NCBI RefSeq assembly: GCF_000720425.1
Contig: NZ_JOAJ01000006.1
Span: forward strand, 62,001 to 126,000
Direction: 5' to 3'
DNA from: Nocardia rhamnosiphila NBRC 108938
GTDB taxonomy: Bacteria > Actinomycetota > Actinomycetes > Mycobacteriales > Mycobacteriaceae
DNA: 64,000 nt
How positions within the stretch are numbered: the first letter of the stretch is position 1; each line of letters opens with the position of its first letter. Below, piece after piece: positions 16,697 to 25,543 of the stretch. Both the position numbers and the translations under genes were made by a program. Under the pieces are notes generated by a model. That model was not told the origin of the DNA. It did not search any database and worked only from the letters and a program-made list of their open reading frames with translations.

Positions 16697-17596
16697 ATGG
16701 CACCACACGACGAGCGCGAACGGGTACGCAGACAACTGGGCGGCCACCTCGGCGAGTTACCACGGGACGACCAGGAGGGCCGGGCACGTCCGAGGCCGGA
16801 CTCCACGTTCGCCGAAGCCGATGCCGTACGTACCCCGCGCTGGCTGGACGACGACCCCGCGCCGCCCGGCTGGCGGGACCGCCTGATTCCCGATCGGTTC
16901 CGGGGCGCACGCCTGGACAGCGGCCGGCGCGGGGTGGCGGCCATGGCGGGTATCGGCCTGCTCGCCGGGCTGCTGACGGTCGTGATGGTGCTGTGGGATC
17001 GTCCGGTCGCGCAATCGGTACCCCCGCTGCCCGCGGTGGCGACGGCCGCGATGCCGATGGATTCCCCGGCAACCGGGCCGGCGCCTCGCGCGGCGGAGCC
17101 GGCGCCGGCCGGAGCACAGCCCGCCGAACTGGTGGTGAGTGTGGTGGGCCTGGTGAACCGGGCAGGCCTGGTGCGGCTGCCACCCGGCGCCAGGGTCGCC
17201 GACGCGATCTCGGCGGCGGGCGGTGCGCTCGACGGCGCCGACCTGGCGGGACTGAACCTGGCGCAGCGGCTTGCCGACGGCGACCAGGTCCGGGTGGGTC
17301 CCGGCGAACCCGGCGGCCCGTTGCCGGGGAGCGCGACGATCAGCGGCGGTTCCGCGGGCTCCCCGCCCGCCGCCGGTCCGAACGGTGGTGGGGCCGCGGC
17401 AGGTACACCGGTGGATCTGAACGCCGCCACCGAAGCCGAGCTCGACGCACTGCCCGGAGTCGGGCCGGTGACCGCGAAGGCGATCATCGCCTGGCGCGAA
17501 ACCAATGGACGGTTCACCGATGTGGAGCAGCTGGCCGAGGTGGACGGTATCGGTCCGGCCCGGCTGGCACGGTTGCGCGAACTGGTGACGGTATGA
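16697..17596 (+). CDS. comEA: ComEA-like DNA-binding protein (SLBB plus helix-hairpin-helix)
   Basis: A 299-aa competence-type protein. Residues 1-75 are cytoplasmic and charged, one transmembrane helix lies at about 78-98 (VAAMAGIGLLAGLLTVVMVLW), then a Pro/Ala linker, an SLBB domain (about 147-200) and a C-terminal double helix-hairpin-helix (VDLNAATEAELDALPGVG, ending RLARLRELVTV). In transformable bacteria ComEA receives double-stranded DNA outside the membrane and passes it to ComEC. The ATG at 16697 fits the RBS-poor leader. Its stop overlaps the next ATG (ATGA). DnaA-box-like sites lie upstream. Confidence 0.9.
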   Translation: MAPHDERERVRRQLGGHLGELPRDDQEGRARPRPDSTFAEADAVRTPRWLDDDPAPPGWRDRLIPDRFRGARLDSGRRGVAAMAGIGLLAGLLTVVMVLWDRPVAQSVPPLPAVATAAMPMDSPATGPAPRAAEPAPAGAQPAELVVSVVGLVNRAGLVRLPPGARVADAISAAGGALDGADLAGLNLAQRLADGDQVRVGPGEPGGPLPGSATISGGSAGSPPAAGPNGGGAAAGTPVDLNAATEAELDALPGVGPVTAKAIIAWRETNGRFTDVEQLAEVDGIGPARLARLRELVTV

Positions 17597-17946
17597 AGGC
17601 GCTGCCCATGCGGCTGCGTGGCCCGGGCGCGGAACCGGGGGCGAGACCGGGTCGCGATCCGGGTCGCGGCGCGCTCCCGATACGAGGTCGGCGCTACGCC
17701 CGAGCGGTCCGCGGTCGGCGGACCGGGAGCCGACCGGGCGGTCGTGAACCACACCCGCGGCACCTACCCGGCGGCGCGGCGTTCGGAGTCCGGTCCGGGC
17801 GGTGGAGCGGCACCCAGGGAGCGGGCGCGGTCCGCGCGGTAGGGGCGGCCCTCATCGATGACTTCACCGGCCGCTCTGTTGTCCGCGGGCGCGGCCGGCG
17901 GCTGCTCTGGCAGCTCGTGCGGATATTCGCGCAGGTGTGCCGGTGA
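17593..17946 (+). CDS. Candidate 117-aa basic ORF coupled between comEA and comEC
   Basis: An ATG at 17593 overlaps the comEA stop (ATGA) and the ORF's own TGA at 17944-17946 overlaps the comEC GTG (GTGA), so it would be translationally coupled at both ends. The product is Arg- and Gly-rich for 75 residues, then has a more protein-like C-terminus (AALIDDFTGR, LLWQLVRIFAQVCR). GC at third positions is high but somewhat lower than in the flanking genes. It may be a real small protein or only a spacer kept open for coupling. No family recognised. Confidence 0.4.
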   Translation: MKALPMRLRGPGAEPGARPGRDPGRGALPIRGRRYARAVRGRRTGSRPGGREPHPRHLPGGAAFGVRSGRWSGTQGAGAVRAVGAALIDDFTGRSVVRGRGRRLLWQLVRIFAQVCR

Positions 17947-19574
17947 GCGCGACCCCGGGCACCGAGATCCGGCACCGAGCAGCGGGAGCGAAAGATGATA
18001 CGGCGGGCCCGGATACGGTGCTGGACGCGCGGTTGCTGCCGGCCGCGCTGACCTGCTGGCTGGTCACCGTCCTCGCGGTCGGCGCCGGCTGGGTCACCGG
18101 GGTGGTCGTCGCGCTCGCGCTGGCCGTGCTCGCCCTGATGTCCTGGGCATTGCTGTGGACCGGGATCGCCCACCGCAGCGAACGACGCCGTGTCGTGGCG
18201 ACCGTGGTGCTGGGTGCCGCGCTGATCGGTTCGGCGTTCGCCTGCGTCGGCGCGTGGCAGGAGCACCGGGCCGGTGCTCATCCGCTGCGCTCGGTGCCGG
18301 CCGCGGCGACCGTCGAGGTGGTGATGGTGCCGGGGGACGACCCGAAACCGGTGCGCAGCAGTGGGTCCGGGCGCGGACGGCTCTGGGTGGTACGCGGCGA
18401 ACTCCGGGAGTTCCGCTATCGCGACCGGGTGGTACGCGGCGGTGGGGCGGTGGTCGTGCTGGCGGCGGGGCCGGCCTGGGCGGAACTACTGCCGGGTCAA
18501 CCGATCGAATTCCGGGCCCGGCCCGCGCCCCCGCGCGGTCACGATCTGACGGTGGCCACCCTGCGGCCGGTGGACGAACCGGACACCGCGGGCCCGCTGC
18601 CGTGGTGGCAGGCGGCCGCCGACTCGGTGCGTTCGGATCTGGTCGCGGCAGCCGGCCGGGCACTCGCGCCGGACGCGGCGGGACTGCTGCCCGCGCTCGT
18701 CGCCGGAGACACCTCGGCGCTGAGCGACCGGGTACACGACGACTTCGTCGCCGCGGGCCTCCAGCACCTGACGGTCGTCAGCGGGGCGAACTTCTCGATC
18801 CTGCTCACCGCGGTACTCGCCACCACCCGCCTGCTCACTCTCGGTCCGCGTCTGTCGCTGCTCGGTGCCGCGATCGCGCTGGTGTCGTTCGTGATCATCG
18901 CCCGGCCGGACCCCAGCGTGCTACGTGCCGCGGCCATGGGATCGGTGACGCTACTGGCCTTGCTGACCGGCCGCCGTAAACAAGCTCTGCCCGCCCTCTG
19001 CGCCGCGGTGATCGCCCTGCTGGCGCTGCGGCCCCCGCTCGCCGTTCAGGCCGGGTTCGCGCTTTCGGTCCTCGCGACCGGTGCTCTGCTCCTGCTCGCC
19101 CCCAGCTGGGCCGATCATCTGCGGGCCCGTGGCTGGTGGCGGCTCCCCGCCGAACTGGTCGCGGTGGCGGCCGCGGCCTTCGTTGTCACCACACCCCTCA
19201 CCATCGCGATCTCGGGGCAGCTCAGCCTGGTGGCCGTGGCCGCCAACATTCTCGTGGCTCCGGTGATCGCTCCGATCACCATCGGCGGAGCCCTGGCGGC
19301 CGTGGCGGCCACCTGCTGGGACCCACTCGCGCACCTCGTCCTGCGGCCGATCGGGCCGCCGATGTGGTGGCTGCTCACCGTGGCGACCGAGGCGGCCGCC
19401 GTACCGGGCGCGGTCGTCACGGTCCCCGGCGGTACAGCGGGCGGCATGCTCGCCGCCGTGGTCGTCGCCGGTGGGATCGCGGCCCTGCGGTGGGCCCGCT
19501 TCCGGCGCGTGCTGTCCGCCGTATCCCTCGGAGTTCTCGCCGCGTACCTGCTACTGGTCTTCGGGCTCGGCTGA
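17943..19574 (+). CDS. comEC: ComEC/Rec2 competence membrane channel
   Basis: A 543-aa polytopic membrane protein that forms the channel for single-stranded DNA import. Three N-terminal hydrophobic segments, an extracellular OB-like domain (about residues 105-210) and the Competence core with the diagnostic DFVAAGLQHLTVVSGANFS motif followed by several helices are visible. It lacks the C-terminal metallo-beta-lactamase domain of Bacillus ComEC, as do the mycobacterial versions. GTG at 17943 was chosen for its overlap with the preceding stop. A GTG two codons earlier is possible. Confidence 0.92.
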   Translation: MSATPGTEIRHRAAGAKDDTAGPDTVLDARLLPAALTCWLVTVLAVGAGWVTGVVVALALAVLALMSWALLWTGIAHRSERRRVVATVVLGAALIGSAFACVGAWQEHRAGAHPLRSVPAAATVEVVMVPGDDPKPVRSSGSGRGRLWVVRGELREFRYRDRVVRGGGAVVVLAAGPAWAELLPGQPIEFRARPAPPRGHDLTVATLRPVDEPDTAGPLPWWQAAADSVRSDLVAAAGRALAPDAAGLLPALVAGDTSALSDRVHDDFVAAGLQHLTVVSGANFSILLTAVLATTRLLTLGPRLSLLGAAIALVSFVIIARPDPSVLRAAAMGSVTLLALLTGRRKQALPALCAAVIALLALRPPLAVQAGFALSVLATGALLLLAPSWADHLRARGWWRLPAELVAVAAAAFVVTTPLTIAISGQLSLVAVAANILVAPVIAPITIGGALAAVAATCWDPLAHLVLRPIGPPMWWLLTVATEAAAVPGAVVTVPGGTAGGMLAAVVVAGGIAALRWARFRRVLSAVSLGVLAAYLLLVFGLG

Positions 19575-19985
19575 TCCGCCGTTCCCTTGGCCGGCCGGAA
19601 CCTCGCCTGGGCCGGCCGGAACCCTCCCCGCGGACTTGTGGGCGGCCGGGCTCGGGCGTGGGTCCCGGGCCGGCCACCTTGTTCGGCAGCTCGAACGGCA
19701 GCGGCGCGTTGCCGCCCGGCAGGCGAAACCCGCCGCGGACCGCGCGGTGGTCGCCGCCACGGCCATCGGGTCGCCGAAGCGGACCGATGACGAGAGCGCC
19801 GGGGCGGGTGGACCCGATCGTCGGGCGCTCGGCGACGGACCGGCCCCGCGACCACGGCGACGGCGGCACAGCCGGCCGCGTAATTCGATCTGCCGGCGCC
19901 CAGCCACATCGGGATCTCTAGCGCCCTCGAGTCTGCTCCGCCCGGGCTGCGGCCGGTGGTCGGCGGGCGGCCGTACGATCGGAGC
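19575..19985. other. Intergenic region comEC-holA with 14-bp direct repeat
   Basis: 411 bases with no convincing gene. GGCCGGCCGGAACC occurs at 19589-19602 and 19610-19623 (21-base period), and GGGCCGGCC again near 19667. These can also fold as hairpins and may serve as the comEC terminator. The short ORFs here are Arg/Gly-rich with no start signal. Confidence 0.6.
19974..19979 (+). promoter_or_regulatory. -10 box of holA (leaderless transcript)
   Basis: TACGAT lies six bases before the GTG at 19986. There is no Shine-Dalgarno. Same geometry as the other leaderless starts in the window. Confidence 0.65.
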
Positions 19986-20957
19986 GTGAGCGAGCGACCT
20001 GCGGCCCTGCATCTGGTGCTGGGCGATGAGGAACTGCTGATCCAGCGTGCGGTGGCCGAGGTCACCGGGCAGGTCCGGGCGGTCGCGCCGGACCCGGACG
20101 CGGTCCCGGTGGACCGGTTGCGGGCCGGTGATGCCAGCAGCGCGGAGTTGGCGGAACTGTTGAGTCCCTCGCTGTTCGCCGAGGACCGGGTGATCATTCT
20201 GGAGGCGGCGGATCAGGCCGGTAAGGACGCCGTCGCGGTGATCTCCGAAGCCGCCGCGGCGCCACCCGAGGGGGTGGTGCTGATGGTGGTGCACTCCGGT
20301 GGGGGGCGCGCCAAGGCCATGGTGCCCGAGTTGCGAAAGGCCGGGGCGGTGGTGCACGAATGCGCGAAGCTCACCAAGGCCTCGGAGCGGTCCGAATTCG
20401 TCCGGGCCGAATTCCGGGGCGCCGGGGCCAGGGTATCGGCGGATGTGGTGCAGGCCGTACTCGACGCGGTGGGTTCGGAACTGCGTGAACTGGCGGCGGC
20501 CTGCTCGCAGCTGGTCGCCGATACCGGGGGGAAGCTCGATGTCGCGGCGGTCCGCCGGTACTACTCCGGCAAGGCCGAGGTGTCCGGTTTCGAGGTCGCG
20601 GACCTGACCGTGGCCGGAAACCGGGCGGGCGCGGTGGAGGCGCTGCGCTGGGCGCAGGACCGCGGGGTGCCGCATGTGGTGCTGGCCGACGCACTGGCCG
20701 ATTCCGTGCACACCATCGCGAAGGTGGGGTCCGCGGGGCGCGGGGATCCGTTCAAACTGGCGGGTCCGCTGGGTATGCCGCCGTGGAAGGTGAAGAAGGC
20801 CCAGTCACAGGCCCGCGGTTGGACTCCGGCCACGATCGGGTCGGCGCTGCAGGTCGTGGCGACGCTGAACGCTGATGTCAAAGGCGGCGCCGCCGATTCC
20901 GGGTTCGCACTCGAGGACGCCGTCCTGAAGCTGCTCGCCCTGCACGGGCGCAGCTGA
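19986..20957 (+). CDS. holA: DNA polymerase III delta subunit
   Basis: Delta subunit of the clamp loader; opens the beta clamp during replication. It has 323 aa. It has the AAA-like N-terminal domain without Walker motifs ([15 protein letters not shown]), the beta-binding region ([16 protein letters not shown]), and the C-terminal collar domain with [13 protein letters not shown]. The GTG at 19986 is preferred because a -10 box lies six bases upstream. Convergent with an 81-aa gene. The ribosomal protein S20 gene is close by, as is usual in actinobacteria. Confidence 0.93.
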   Translation: MSERPAALHLVLGDEELLIQRAVAEVTGQVRAVAPDPDAVPVDRLRAGDASSAELAELLSPSLFAEDRVIILEAADQAGKDAVAVISEAAAAPPEGVVLMVVHSGGGRAKAMVPELRKAGAVVHECAKLTKASERSEFVRAEFRGAGARVSADVVQAVLDAVGSELRELAAACSQLVADTGGKLDVAAVRRYYSGKAEVSGFEVADLTVAGNRAGAVEALRWAQDRGVPHVVLADALADSVHTIAKVGSAGRGDPFKLAGPLGMPPWKVKKAQSQARGWTPATIGSALQVVATLNADVKGGAADSGFALEDAVLKLLALHGRS

Positions 20958-20990
20958 CGGGGCGGGCGCGGACCGGCGGAAGGGTGGTCG

Positions 20991-21236
20991 CTATTCGACC
21001 GCGCTGAGCCCCAGCGCTTCCTCGGCCGCTTCGTCGTAGCGGCCGTCCCACTCCTCGTAGACGGGGGTCTCCTCGTCCCGGGTGACCATCCAGACCACCA
21101 CCGGACCGCCGTCGTCGTCGGCCGGGACCAGCACGTTCTCGATCCTGACACCGATACCGAGGACTTCGGCGGCCCGGATCACACCGGGCAGGTCCTCGGC
21201 TTGGACTACCGATTGGTTCGCATACACCGTAACCAT
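20991..21236 (-). CDS. Conserved small hypothetical protein, 81 aa
   Basis: A small acidic protein (MVTVYANQSVVQAEDLP..., then VLVPADDDGGPVVVWMVTRDEETPVYEEWDG). The ATG at 21236 was chosen because TAGCAT lies seven bases upstream on the minus strand and no Shine-Dalgarno exists, the leaderless pattern common in this window. An ATG three codons earlier is possible. It is alpha/beta in character with a C-terminal Glu/Ala helix (YDEAAEEALGLSAVE). I do not recognise the family. It sits between holA and rpsT. Confidence 0.65.
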   Translation of the reverse strand: MVTVYANQSVVQAEDLPGVIRAAEVLGIGVRIENVLVPADDDGGPVVVWMVTRDEETPVYEEWDGRYDEAAEEALGLSAVE

Positions 21237-21243
21237 GCGCCGC

Positions 21244-21249
21244 ATGCTA
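21244..21249 (-). promoter_or_regulatory. -10 box of the 81-aa gene (leaderless)
   Basis: TAGCAT on the minus strand, seven bases before the ATG at 21236. Confidence 0.5.
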
Positions 21250-21327
21250 CGGCAGGAAGGGGACAACCGGATCGGCGCCATCCGGGAACGGCCGGAAAAG
21301 CCACGCTGACCGGGTGCCGGGAACACC

Positions 21328-21360
21328 AAAAGCCGCCGTGGTCCTCAATGCCGCGGCGGC
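21328..21360 (-). terminator. Intrinsic terminator of rpsT
   Basis: On the minus strand a GCCGCCGCGG / CCACGGCGGC stem (one G-T pair, nine-base loop) is followed at once by TTTT. It lies 25 bases after the rpsT stop codon. Confidence 0.85.
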
Positions 21361-21384
21361 CGGTCGTCGAAAGAGATCAGTTGA

Positions 21385-21645
21385 TCAGATCTTGTTCAGC
21401 GCGGTGGCCATCGCCGACTTCTTGTTGGCCGCCTGGTTGGCGTGGATAACGCCCTTGGAGGCGGCCTTGTCGAGCTTGCGGCTCACCACACGGAGGCGCT
21501 CGGCGGCGGCTTCCTTGTCACCGGTCGCGGCGGCGGTCCGGAAGGCACGGATATGGGTGCGCAGTTCGGACTTCACCGACTGGTTGCGCTGACGCGCCGC
21601 CTCGTTGGTGCGGATCCGCTTGATCTGGGACTTGATATTGGCCAC
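21385..21645 (-). CDS. rpsT: 30S ribosomal protein S20
   Basis: An 86-aa basic protein of the small ribosomal subunit that binds 16S rRNA. The N-terminus [21 protein letters not shown] and the C-terminus [19 protein letters not shown] are unmistakable. The GTG at 21645 is preceded by GAGGA nine bases upstream and puts the conserved ANIKSQ directly after the initiator. A clear intrinsic terminator follows at 21360-21328. Confidence 0.97.
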   Translation of the reverse strand: MANIKSQIKRIRTNEAARQRNQSVKSELRTHIRAFRTAAATGDKEAAAERLRVVSRKLDKAASKGVIHANQAANKKSAMATALNKI

Positions 21646-21965
21646 GCCGGTATCCTCTGGTTCCTGTTTGGTTCGGTCGGAAAGTCTGTGTGCACCCCCG
21701 CCCTGGTGCTCGTCCATCGAAGGGAACAGCCGGGCACGGGGTAGGCAACGCCGATTGGCCAGGTTACCAGCACGTGGCGGCGCGACGAAATCGTGGGCGG
21801 ATCGTCACATCGCGGGCGAGGCGATGTCGTTGTGCCGGTCGAACGCCCCGCGTAACGTGCCCTGCGATCGGCACAGGAGTTGAGTTTTCCAGCAGGACCC
21901 AGGTGTTTCCCGGTGTGCGCCCCGGCACCAGGCGGGGCGGCGATCCTCTCGGAAGGCGGACCGGT

Positions 21966-22760
21966 ATGTCTCCCACTGCGCAGGAAAAGGAAGCGATCCT
22001 CGAGGGCGTCGAACCAGCGGTTCCGTCCGATCCCAAGAAATGGGCCGCCGAGGCGTTCGGCACGTTCGTCCTGGTGATGGGCGGTGTGGGAACCGCGGTC
22101 CTGGCGGGAGAGAAGGTGGGCCCGCTGGGCGTGGCGCTGGCCTTCGGTCTGTCCCTGCTGCTCCTGGTCTACGCCATCGGACCGGTATCCGGGTGCCATG
22201 TGAATCCGGCCGTCACCGTGGGGCAGTACCTGATGGGCCGATTGTCGCCGGTCAGCGCGGTGGGTTACGTCGTCGCGCAGGTGGTGGGCGGTCTGCTGGC
22301 GGGGCTGGTGCTGTTCGCGATCGCGAAGAATCTGCCCTCCTACGATCGGGCCGCCGACGGCCTGGGCGCCAACGGCTGGGGTTCGCACAGCCCGTCGGCG
22401 GTCACCGGCCCGGCGGGGGATGTGGTGATCCAGGACGGGTACGGCCTGGCCGCCATGATCATCGTGGAGGTGATGCTCACCGCGCTGCTGGTCTTCGTGG
22501 TGCTCGCCTCGACCGACCGGATCTCCGAGATTCCCCAGGCGGGTCTGGCCATCGGGTTCACCCTGGCGGTCATCCACCTGATCTCGATCCCGGTCGACAA
22601 CACCTCGGTCAACCCGGCGCGCAGTCTGGCGGTGGCCCTGTTCCAGGACGGCGCGCCGGCCCAGCTGTGGGCTTTCATCGTGTTCCCGCTGATCGGCGGG
22701 GTGCTGGGCGCGCTGGTGTACGGGATGCTCTTCGGCCGTTCCCGGGACCTGGAGGTCTGA
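21966..22760 (+). CDS. Aquaporin (MIP family, AqpZ-like)
   Basis: A 264-aa water or small-solute channel in the inner membrane. Six transmembrane helices are apparent, with both re-entrant NPA boxes intact: CHVNPAVTVG near residue 80 and TSVNPARSLAVAL near 217, the latter with the selectivity arginine. His and Cys around the filter favour an AqpZ-like water channel over a glycerol facilitator, by inference. A charged N-terminal tail of about 28 residues precedes helix 1. ATG at 21966 with GGAAGG upstream. It ends 12 bases from the convergent PemK-like gene. Confidence 0.92.
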   Translation: MSPTAQEKEAILEGVEPAVPSDPKKWAAEAFGTFVLVMGGVGTAVLAGEKVGPLGVALAFGLSLLLLVYAIGPVSGCHVNPAVTVGQYLMGRLSPVSAVGYVVAQVVGGLLAGLVLFAIAKNLPSYDRAADGLGANGWGSHSPSAVTGPAGDVVIQDGYGLAAMIIVEVMLTALLVFVVLASTDRISEIPQAGLAIGFTLAVIHLISIPVDNTSVNPARSLAVALFQDGAPAQLWAFIVFPLIGGVLGALVYGMLFGRSRDLEV

Positions 22761-22772
22761 CCGGGCGCCCCG

Positions 22773-23354
22773 TCAGCTCCAGCGGTATTCGCGGACGAGC
22801 CGGTGGGCGACCAGGTCGAACAGTTTGCGCGGCAGGATGGCGCCCTCACGGCGGATACCGTCCTCGGGGACATCGAGCACCCGGTCCAGCCGGACCCAGC
22901 TGTCCCGGCCCTGGTGATCCCAGGTGCCCGCGCCGATCCCGATCCAGTCCGGATCGTCGCCGCGCACCGGGTTGGAACTCAGCATGAGCCCGAGCAGCGT
23001 ATGCCCGTCGCGTCCGACCACCAGCACAGGACGGTCCTTGCCGTTGCTCGGGTCCTCTTCGAAGGGGACCCAGGTCCAGACGATCTCGCCGGGGTCGGCG
23101 CGGCCGTCCAACTGGGGGGCGTACACCACGCGCCGCGCGCGGTGGGCGGTCGGTACCGGGGTGGAGGCGGCGGGCCGTACCGGGACGCCGCCGGATGCGG
23201 CCGGGCGGCGGCCGCGGCCCGAACCGTCGCGGGCACCCCGCCGGTCGAGTAGGGCCTCGACCAGTCGCGGCGCCTGCCGCTTGACGATCTTCGGACCCTG
23301 TTGTTTCGCGATCGCGGTGAGTTGCTTGCCGAGACTGTTCCAACTGCGGGCCAT
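22773..23354 (-). CDS. PemK/MazF-like domain protein
   Basis: A 193-aa protein. Residues 1-75 are basic, helical and partly disordered. Residues about 88-190 form a PemK/MazF-like fold (PGEIVWTWVPFEEDPSNGKDRPVLVVGR, then a long loop and VRLDRVLDVP). PemK proteins of toxin-antitoxin pairs are ribosome-independent endoribonucleases, but this one has a long extra N-terminus, no adjacent antitoxin, and sits next to lepA as its homologue does in mycobacteria. It is more likely a conserved housekeeping relative than a classic toxin. It is divergent from lepA. Confidence 0.8.
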   Translation of the reverse strand: MARSWNSLGKQLTAIAKQQGPKIVKRQAPRLVEALLDRRGARDGSGRGRRPAASGGVPVRPAASTPVPTAHRARRVVYAPQLDGRADPGEIVWTWVPFEEDPSNGKDRPVLVVGRDGHTLLGLMLSSNPVRGDDPDWIGIGAGTWDHQGRDSWVRLDRVLDVPEDGIRREGAILPRKLFDLVAHRLVREYRWS

Positions 23355-23360
23355 CTCAGG

Positions 23361-23366
23361 AGGATA
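23361..23366 (-). promoter_or_regulatory. -10 box of the PemK-like gene (leaderless)
   Basis: TATCCT on the minus strand, six bases before the ATG at 23354. The intervening CCTGAG gives no Shine-Dalgarno. Confidence 0.55.
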
Positions 23367-23487
23367 ACGTCACGCCGCCGCCGAAGATATCGCCTCCGGT
23401 GGGCCGCGGCGGGACCTGGGCGGCGGCGGGCGGGGTCCAGCATGGGACGATGGTCGGCAGTACGCCCGATACCCCATGAGGAGTGGA

Positions 23488-25353
23488 GTGCCCGCCAGCT
23501 TCGCCGATACGACGTTCACCGATCCGTCGCGGATCCGGAACTTCTGCATCATCGCGCACATCGATCACGGCAAGTCGACGCTGGCCGACCGGATGCTGCA
23601 GCTCACCGGTGTCGTGGAGGACCGGCAGATGCGTGCGCAGTACCTGGACCGGATGGATATCGAGCGGGAACGCGGTATCACCATCAAGGCCCAGAACGTG
23701 CGGCTGCCGTGGACGCCGCGGTCCGGGGAGCACGAGGGCGAGGATTTCGTCCTGCACCTGATCGATACGCCGGGCCACGTGGACTTCACCTACGAGGTGT
23801 CACGGGCGCTGGAGGCGTGTGAGGGCGCGATCCTGCTGGTCGATGCCGCGCAGGGGATCGAGGCGCAGACCCTGGCGAATCTGTACCTGGCGCTGGACAA
23901 GGATCTGGAGATCATCCCGGTCCTGAACAAGATCGATCTGCCGGCCGCCGATCCGGAGCGTTACGCGGCCGAACTCGCCCATATCGTCGGCTGCGAGCCC
24001 GAGGATGTGCTGCGGGTCTCCGGGAAGACCGGGGTGGGCGTGATCGAACTGCTGGATCGGGTGATCGAGCGGGTTCCGGCGCCGGTCGGGGACGCGGATG
24101 CCCCCGCGCGGGCGATGATCTTCGACTCGGTCTACGACACCTACCGCGGCGTGGTCACCTACGTCCGGGTGGTGGACGGCAAGCTGACACCGCGCGAGAA
24201 GATCAAGATGATGTCCACCGGGGCGACCCACGAGTTGCTCGAGATCGGCATCGTCTCACCGGAACCCAAGCCCACCCAGGGCCTCGGGGTCGGGGAGGTC
24301 GGCTATCTGATCACCGGTGTGAAGGATGTCCGGCAGTCGAAGGTCGGCGATACCGTGACCGCCGCCCGCAACGGCGCGATCGAGCCGCTCACCGGCTACC
24401 GCGAACCGCGTCCGATGGTCTACTCGGGGCTGTATCCGGTGGACGGGTCGGACTATCCGGATCTGCGGGACGCGCTGGACAAACTCCAGCTCAACGATGC
24501 CGCTCTGACCTACGACCCGGAGACCTCCGTGGCGCTCGGGTTCGGTTTCCGCTGCGGGTTCCTGGGTTTGTTGCATATGGAGATCACCCGGGAGCGCCTG
24601 CAACGCGAATTCGGTCTCGACCTGATCTCCACCGCGCCGAACGTGGTCTACCGGGTGGTGATGGAAGACGGCACGGAACATACCGTGACGAATCCGTCGT
24701 ACTGGCCGGAAGGCAAGGTGCGCGATGTCTTCGAGCCGGTCGTCAAGGTCACCATCATCTCGCCGAGCGAATTCATCGGCGCCATCATGGAGTTGTGCCA
24801 GTCTCGGCGCGGTGACCTCGGCGGGATGGACTACCTGTCGGAGACCCGCGTCGAGTTGCGCTACACCCTGCCGCTGGCCGAGATCATCTTCGATTTCTTC
24901 GATTCGTTGAAATCGCGGACCCGCGGCTACGCCTCGCTCGACTACGAGGAGTCCGGGGAGCAGGAATCGCAGCTGGTCAAGGTGGATATTCTGCTGCAGG
25001 GTGAGGCGGTCGACGCGTTCAGTGCCATCGTGCACCGCGACGCCGCCCAGGCCTACGGGCACAAAATGACCACCAAACTGCGCGAATTGATCCCGCGTCA
25101 GCAGTTCGAGGTGCCGATCCAGGCGGCCATCGGGTCCAAGATCATCGCCCGCGAGAACATTCGCGCCATCCGCAAGGACGTGCTGGCCAAGTGCTACGGC
25201 GGTGACATCAGCCGTAAGCGCAAACTGCTGGAGAAGCAGAAAGAGGGCAAGAAGCGGATGAAGACGATCGGCCGGGTCGACGTCCCGCAGGAAGCCTTCG
25301 TCGCGGCGCTGTCCTCGGACGCGCAGTCCGATAAGCCGAAGGACAAGAAGTAG
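23488..25353 (+). CDS. lepA: Elongation factor 4 (LepA)
   Basis: A ribosome-binding GTPase that can back-translocate the ribosome and helps 30S assembly or stressed translation. The 621-aa length and all GTPase motifs are present: AHIDHGKST at residues 23-31, the RGITI switch, DTPGHVD, NKIDLP. The LepA-specific C-terminal domain ([19 protein letters not shown]) is also there. The GTG at 23488 follows GAGGAGTGGA. An in-frame ATG at 23476 would leave no RBS. It is divergent from the PemK-like gene, as in mycobacteria. Confidence 0.97.
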   Translation: MPASFADTTFTDPSRIRNFCIIAHIDHGKSTLADRMLQLTGVVEDRQMRAQYLDRMDIERERGITIKAQNVRLPWTPRSGEHEGEDFVLHLIDTPGHVDFTYEVSRALEACEGAILLVDAAQGIEAQTLANLYLALDKDLEIIPVLNKIDLPAADPERYAAELAHIVGCEPEDVLRVSGKTGVGVIELLDRVIERVPAPVGDADAPARAMIFDSVYDTYRGVVTYVRVVDGKLTPREKIKMMSTGATHELLEIGIVSPEPKPTQGLGVGEVGYLITGVKDVRQSKVGDTVTAARNGAIEPLTGYREPRPMVYSGLYPVDGSDYPDLRDALDKLQLNDAALTYDPETSVALGFGFRCGFLGLLHMEITRERLQREFGLDLISTAPNVVYRVVMEDGTEHTVTNPSYWPEGKVRDVFEPVVKVTIISPSEFIGAIMELCQSRRGDLGGMDYLSETRVELRYTLPLAEIIFDFFDSLKSRTRGYASLDYEESGEQESQLVKVDILLQGEAVDAFSAIVHRDAAQAYGHKMTTKLRELIPRQQFEVPIQAAIGSKIIARENIRAIRKDVLAKCYGGDISRKRKLLEKQKEGKKRMKTIGRVDVPQEAFVAALSSDAQSDKPKDKK

Positions 25354-25450
25354 CGGTCCGCCCTCCCCGCTCGCGGGAATTTCGCTGTGCGGTAGCCGGA
25401 TCTGCTCCGCGCCTCCACCCGGCCTACGAAATCGGCTGATAACGAAAATG

Positions 25451-25478
25451 TGACAGCCGCAGATGTCGACAATAGGCT
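25451..25478 (+). promoter_or_regulatory. Promoter of the IniB-like/IniA operon
   Basis: -35 TGACAG (25451-25456), a 16-bp spacer, -10 TAGGCT (25473-25478), then a 65-base leader and the RBS GGAGTTTGG before ATG 25544. Good match to an actinobacterial housekeeping promoter. Confidence 0.6.
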
Positions 25479-25543
25479 GAGAGCGGATCCGCGCCGGGGC
25501 GGCCCCGGCGTGGTTGCTGTTGAACGCGAGAGTGGAGTTTGGA

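Noticed and set aside
19587..19790. ORF in the comEC-holA gap
   Set aside because: Made largely from the GGCCGGCC repeats; Arg/Gly-rich with no start signal.
22773..23354. Toxin-antitoxin operon at the PemK-like gene
   Set aside because: No antitoxin-sized gene on either side; neighbours are an aquaporin and lepA.
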